Below, piece by piece: positions 61,028-64,000 of a stretch of DNA of 64,000 bases (position 1 is its first letter; every line of letters begins with the position of its first letter). The DNA is taken from NCBI RefSeq assembly GCF_007197645.1, contig NZ_VKGK01000029.1, forward strand, positions 1-64,000, given 5' to 3'. The translations under genes were made by a program, and so were the position numbers. The notes beneath the pieces are model-generated. The model saw only the letters and a list, made by a program, of their open reading frames with translations. It did not search any database and was not told the DNA's origin. This DNA comes from Shewanella hanedai (GTDB taxonomy: Bacteria; Pseudomonadota; Gammaproteobacteria; Enterobacterales; Shewanellaceae).

Positions 61028-62083
61028 TCAAAATTTGATTCGCTTAGATATAGCAAAAAGTTGATGTGCTAACTCATCGATGGTCAGTGGCAATAAACTG
61101 ATGATTTCAAACCTTGAATCCATCGCATCATCGAGCTCCATCACACTCATTTCACCATCAATCACGTTAATCCCTGCAATACCTTCATCGGTAATAAGCA
61201 CGGCTTTAATCCGAGTCACCTCTAAGGATTTTATAAGCTCAATTACCTCATCAAAACGAAACTCATAACTGAGATCGAATACCCAACCACAAGCGTAAAA
61301 ACCTTCACCACTGTTTTGTTTGGTTAATACCCCTCGCTCATCAAATCCGCTATCGTTTTCAACAGATTCGATATCAAAAACACTGACAGAACGCGGGCTC
61401 AATAGGCTCGTTTTCGGTGAAGAGATTTGCCTTGGTACCTTTCCAGCTCTGTCGAGTAAACTCAATAGTGCTGCAGGTAAGCTCATCTCTAAACTCGGTA
61501 ATAGACTTAACGACAAATAGCTTTTCTGTTCTGAATCAGCCTCGCCAACGCTTGCATCAACATAAGCGGTTAAATCTGAATACTCATGACCAGAATAGAG
61601 ATCGGATTTAGTCGCCAATATGATATCGGCGACAGCAAGTTGCTGATTAAAAATGTCATGGGTGCGATAGCGTTCATCGGAGATTTTTCTCGCGTCAACC
61701 AAGCACACGGTAGATTTAAGAGCGATGACATGTTGATAGTGAGGCTGACTTAACAGCTTAATCACCTCTTTGGGGTGCCCTAACCCCGTAGGCTCAATCA
61801 ATAATCTGTCAGGCTTTGCTTTAGCGATAAGTTGATTAACGGCTACTTGCATAGGCACACTCGCCGCACAACATAAACATCCGCCCGCAACTTCACGGAT
61901 CTCAATACTTTCACCACCACCTGATAACAAGGCGCCATCAATACCAATTTCACCAAACTCATTGACTAAAACAGCCCAAGTCTCCCCCTCTGGTTTACTG
62001 GCTAATAACTGCTTAATGAAGGTCGTTTTACCCACACCCAAAAAGCCAGTGATCACATTGGTAGGAATTGGTTTTAGTATCAT
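61028..62083 (-). CDS. CobW/COG0523-family metal-handling GTPase
   Basis: 351 residues from the ATG at 62083; a longer frame to 62143 has no ribosome binding site. Walker A is TGFLGVGKTTFIKQLL near residue 10, the metal-binding CxCC motif is AGGCLCCAAS near 70, and the guanine-specificity TKSD is in ILATKSDLYSG near 160. The C-terminal CobW_C domain follows. COG0523 proteins deliver zinc or other metals to client proteins. No Zur box was recognised upstream. The target is unknown. Confidence 0.88.
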   Translation of the reverse strand: MILKPIPTNVITGFLGVGKTTFIKQLLASKPEGETWAVLVNEFGEIGIDGALLSGGGESIEIREVAGGCLCCAASVPMQVAVNQLIAKAKPDRLLIEPTGLGHPKEVIKLLSQPHYQHVIALKSTVCLVDARKISDERYRTHDIFNQQLAVADIILATKSDLYSGHEYSDLTAYVDASVGEADSEQKSYLSLSLLPSLEMSLPAALLSLLDRAGKVPRQISSPKTSLLSPRSVSVFDIESVENDSGFDERGVLTKQNSGEGFYACGWVFDLSYEFRFDEVIELIKSLEVTRIKAVLITDEGIAGINVIDGEMSVMELDDAMDSRFEIISLLPLTIDELAHQLFAISKRIKF

Positions 62084-62336
62084 GATTAATCTCAGGTGAC
62101 ATGAAAGACCCGACAGTGTAGGTGGAAACCTGACAAGTCTCAATCTCTAGTCCTTTAACAGTAAGCACAAATAAAACCCAAACATAACACCCAGGGATCA
62201 TTTACATCACAATAGCGTAAAGAGTGTAAATTTTTGCGTAAAAAGTCCGCATCCAGTCTCAAAACTCACGTTGCTTTATAGTAAGCGAATTGACACCTGT
62301 ATAGAATCCTTTCGAAGCTCATATAAATGAGCTCAA

Positions 62337-62353
62337 GATAATAATTATTACTA
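62337..62353 (+). promoter_or_regulatory. Possible Fur-like box
   Basis: GATAATAATTATTACTA agrees with the Fur consensus GATAATGATAATCATTATC at about 12 of 17 positions and lies 23 bases before the lipoprotein gene start. AT-rich sequence makes chance matches likely. Confidence 0.3.
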
Positions 62354-62376
62354 ATAAAAATATGATGGGTCATAAA

Positions 62377-63771
62377 ATGAAACTACTTAAAACCGCAGCT
62401 GCGGCTGCTATATCGATAGCGTTATTGTCAGGATGCAATGACGACACAACCATTATCAACCCTGTTGAACCAACACCTGATGCAACCAATGTTCGCTTCA
62501 GCACATACAACCTCTCTTTCGACCGCTCAACGTTTGAAGAGCTTGTTAAAGAGATGCAAATTACGGCTCCTGAGCAAGAAGTATTAATGCAAGGTTGGTT
62601 TGATGAAACCTTAACTGATGCAGAACTTAAAGTGGCTGAAAAGGTTATCCAGATCCGTAACGTGGCAGCCATTATTCAAACTGAGCGTCCAGCAGTATTG
62701 ATGATGGGTGAGTTTAACAACGACGGTATCGCTGAGAACCAAGATGCTATCAAAGGTTTCCGCTTAAACTACCTTGCCGTACCTCAAAATGGTTTAGGAA
62801 CAACATCTGATGAAAAGAAGATGCTTAAGCCTATTCAATTCGCTTACGCTGAAAACTTCTCGACTAATACAGGTCTATTAAGTGACTTCGATCTAGACAG
62901 AGATGGAAAAGTTGCACTGCCTGGCGATGCATGGGGCTTTGGCTTCTATCATGGTCAATACGCATTTGGCCTGTTATCTCAATACCCAATTGATACAGAT
63001 AACATCCGTACTTTCCAAAACTTTAAATGGAAAGATATGCCGGGTGAAGTCAATCCCACTATCACTAACTGTGATGATGAGAAAAATCCAATTCCAGACG
63101 GAATGAAGTGTGGCGACGAGTGGTACTCAGCTGAAGCATGGGCAGAAAAGCCGCTTTCATCTAAAAACCATGTCGATGCACCTATTCTAATCCCAACCGC
63201 CACTGGCGAGAAAGTGGTTCATCTACTGCTATCACATCCAACTCCGCCAGTATTCGACACAGTGACTGAAAATAATAAGTTACTGAATCGTGCTGAAATC
63301 GACTTCTGGAATGATTATGTTGCTGGTGAAGACTATATCTATGACGACGCAGGCAAAAAAGGCGGCTTAGGTTTAGACGATTCGTTTGTTGTTATGGGCG
63401 ATCTTAACGCCGATCCTGAAAATGGTGACGGCTTCCTTGATGCCATTCAAGATCTAATGAACCATAACCGCGTAAACACATTGGCCACAGACGGTGTCTA
63501 CGCACCTAGCAGCTTCGGCTCTACGGAGTGTTATGCATTAGGCTTCTGTAAAGAGAACACCTTCCCTGAGCGAGTGACCAGTACTTTTGGTCTTCGTGTT
63601 GACCATGCCATTCCATCAAATGACCTTAACATCATCGATTCTGGTGTTTTCTGGCCTGCCACTTTCGAAGAAGGCCATATGTTGATGAATGATAAGCGCG
63701 TGGGTAAATGGGGTAACGGCAAAGATATCTCTTCTGACCACCGCTTAGTCTGGATTGAAGCCGAGCTTTAA
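62377..63771 (+). CDS. Lipoprotein endonuclease/exonuclease/phosphatase-family protein
   Basis: 464 residues from the ATG at 62377 (MKLLKTAAAAAISIALLSGC); an ATG at 62362 is an alternative. The lipobox LLSGC is followed by NDD, so the lipoprotein is probably exported. Family features are RFSTYNLSFDR at the start of the domain, MMGEFNNDG with the metal-binding Glu, LLLSHPTPP, VMGDLNADPENGDG and the final SSDHRLVWIEA with the catalytic Asp-His. It may act on extracellular DNA, phosphoesters or lipids. Related Shewanella proteins are large and of unknown substrate. Confidence 0.85.
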   Translation: MKLLKTAAAAAISIALLSGCNDDTTIINPVEPTPDATNVRFSTYNLSFDRSTFEELVKEMQITAPEQEVLMQGWFDETLTDAELKVAEKVIQIRNVAAIIQTERPAVLMMGEFNNDGIAENQDAIKGFRLNYLAVPQNGLGTTSDEKKMLKPIQFAYAENFSTNTGLLSDFDLDRDGKVALPGDAWGFGFYHGQYAFGLLSQYPIDTDNIRTFQNFKWKDMPGEVNPTITNCDDEKNPIPDGMKCGDEWYSAEAWAEKPLSSKNHVDAPILIPTATGEKVVHLLLSHPTPPVFDTVTENNKLLNRAEIDFWNDYVAGEDYIYDDAGKKGGLGLDDSFVVMGDLNADPENGDGFLDAIQDLMNHNRVNTLATDGVYAPSSFGSTECYALGFCKENTFPERVTSTFGLRVDHAIPSNDLNIIDSGVFWPATFEEGHMLMNDKRVGKWGNGKDISSDHRLVWIEAEL

Positions 63772-63796
63772 TCTCAGATAAATCGAAGTTAATAAA

Positions 63797-63826
63797 AGTA
63801 AGGGAGCCAATTGGCTCCCTTACTTT
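63797..63826. terminator. Terminator of the lipoprotein gene
   Basis: AAGTAAGGGAGCCAA/TTGGCTCCCTTACTT perfect palindrome followed by TTAAA. The last 170 bases of the window hold no gene I can support. Confidence 0.85.
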
Positions 63827-64000
63827 TAAAAATAAAGATAAACTCGCCGATACCAGCAATAGCCTACCTCTACTTTTACTTTCCCGCTCATCAAAAACAT
63901 CGACATAGCAGTAAAATCTCCACCCAACACAAGGTCCAACTCTGGACTTTATTTACTTAAAGGTCTATTATTGAATCAGTCAATGATGAGAGGACCAATC

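Noticed and set aside
1..64000. CRISPR arrays, tRNA, rRNA or a prophage
   Set aside because: Reading both strands I found no regularly spaced repeats, cloverleaf-like sequences, rRNA segments or phage structural genes.

Overview
The window reads as a chromosomal segment of a marine Shewanella. The evidence is the conserved block nadK / grpE / dxs-ispA-xseB / pomA-pomB / thiI / gcvA / rlmM / NAD-type isocitrate dehydrogenase / xni / ppnN / rdgC / phoB-phoR-pstS, together with Shewanella-like accessory families (DUF3192, DUF423, YfaZ, LTA4-hydrolase-like M1 peptidase). The assignment rests on gene content and order seen by eye, not on a database search.

Left part (1-13 kb), accessory and decaying. 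A degenerate chromosomal integron comes first: a broken intI (2028-2362) with a LexA box before its start, an attI-like junction, and two cassettes pointing away from it (a LysE exporter, then a secreted SseB-like protein), each with an attC-like site. Next are an amidase fragment, a secreted Lys-C-type protease with PKD and PPC domains, and a run of unrelated small genes (cupin, CsaA/YgjH-like tRNA-binding domain, two VOC proteins, an HdeA-like protein). Two DUF1003 paralogues flank a MerR regulator fused to a methyltransferase. Several gene remnants lie between these.

Centre (13-27 kb). An RsmB-type RNA methyltransferase, a large acetoacetate-decarboxylase-like/FAD oxidoreductase fusion, a lipoprotein-like 7TM receptor with a degenerate GGDEF domain, YfaZ, and glutathione peroxidase. 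The most unusual content is here: five related, terminator-ended, intergenic small-RNA-like units (two at 21.6-22.0 kb, three at 24.9-25.8 kb). Each is preceded by a sigmaE-type promoter with the same 16-bp spacer and carries a shared GUUCAUCA...CUCC segment. That segment can pair with the Shine-Dalgarno and start codons of the porin gene at 29.4-30.3 kb. A plausible reading is a multicopy envelope-stress sRNA family acting on outer-membrane proteins.

Right part (27-64 kb), mostly core. phoB-phoR and pstS, with 11-bp-phased Pho boxes before pstS; porin; rdgC; M61 and S9 peptidases; an active-looking diguanylate cyclase; ppnN; xni; a rimJ-like acetyltransferase gene split by a 316-bp MITE-like element; a short-chain dehydrogenase reduced to 36 codons; rlmM; gcvA; thiI; the sodium-type flagellar stator genes; the isoprenoid genes xseB-ispA-dxs; grpE with a sigma32 promoter; nadK; a tandem pair of periplasmic TPR/TonB-C-terminal proteins with duplicated terminators; a MATE exporter; a CobW-type GTPase; and a lipoprotein endonuclease/exonuclease/phosphatase. 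No rRNA, tRNA or CRISPR array was seen.
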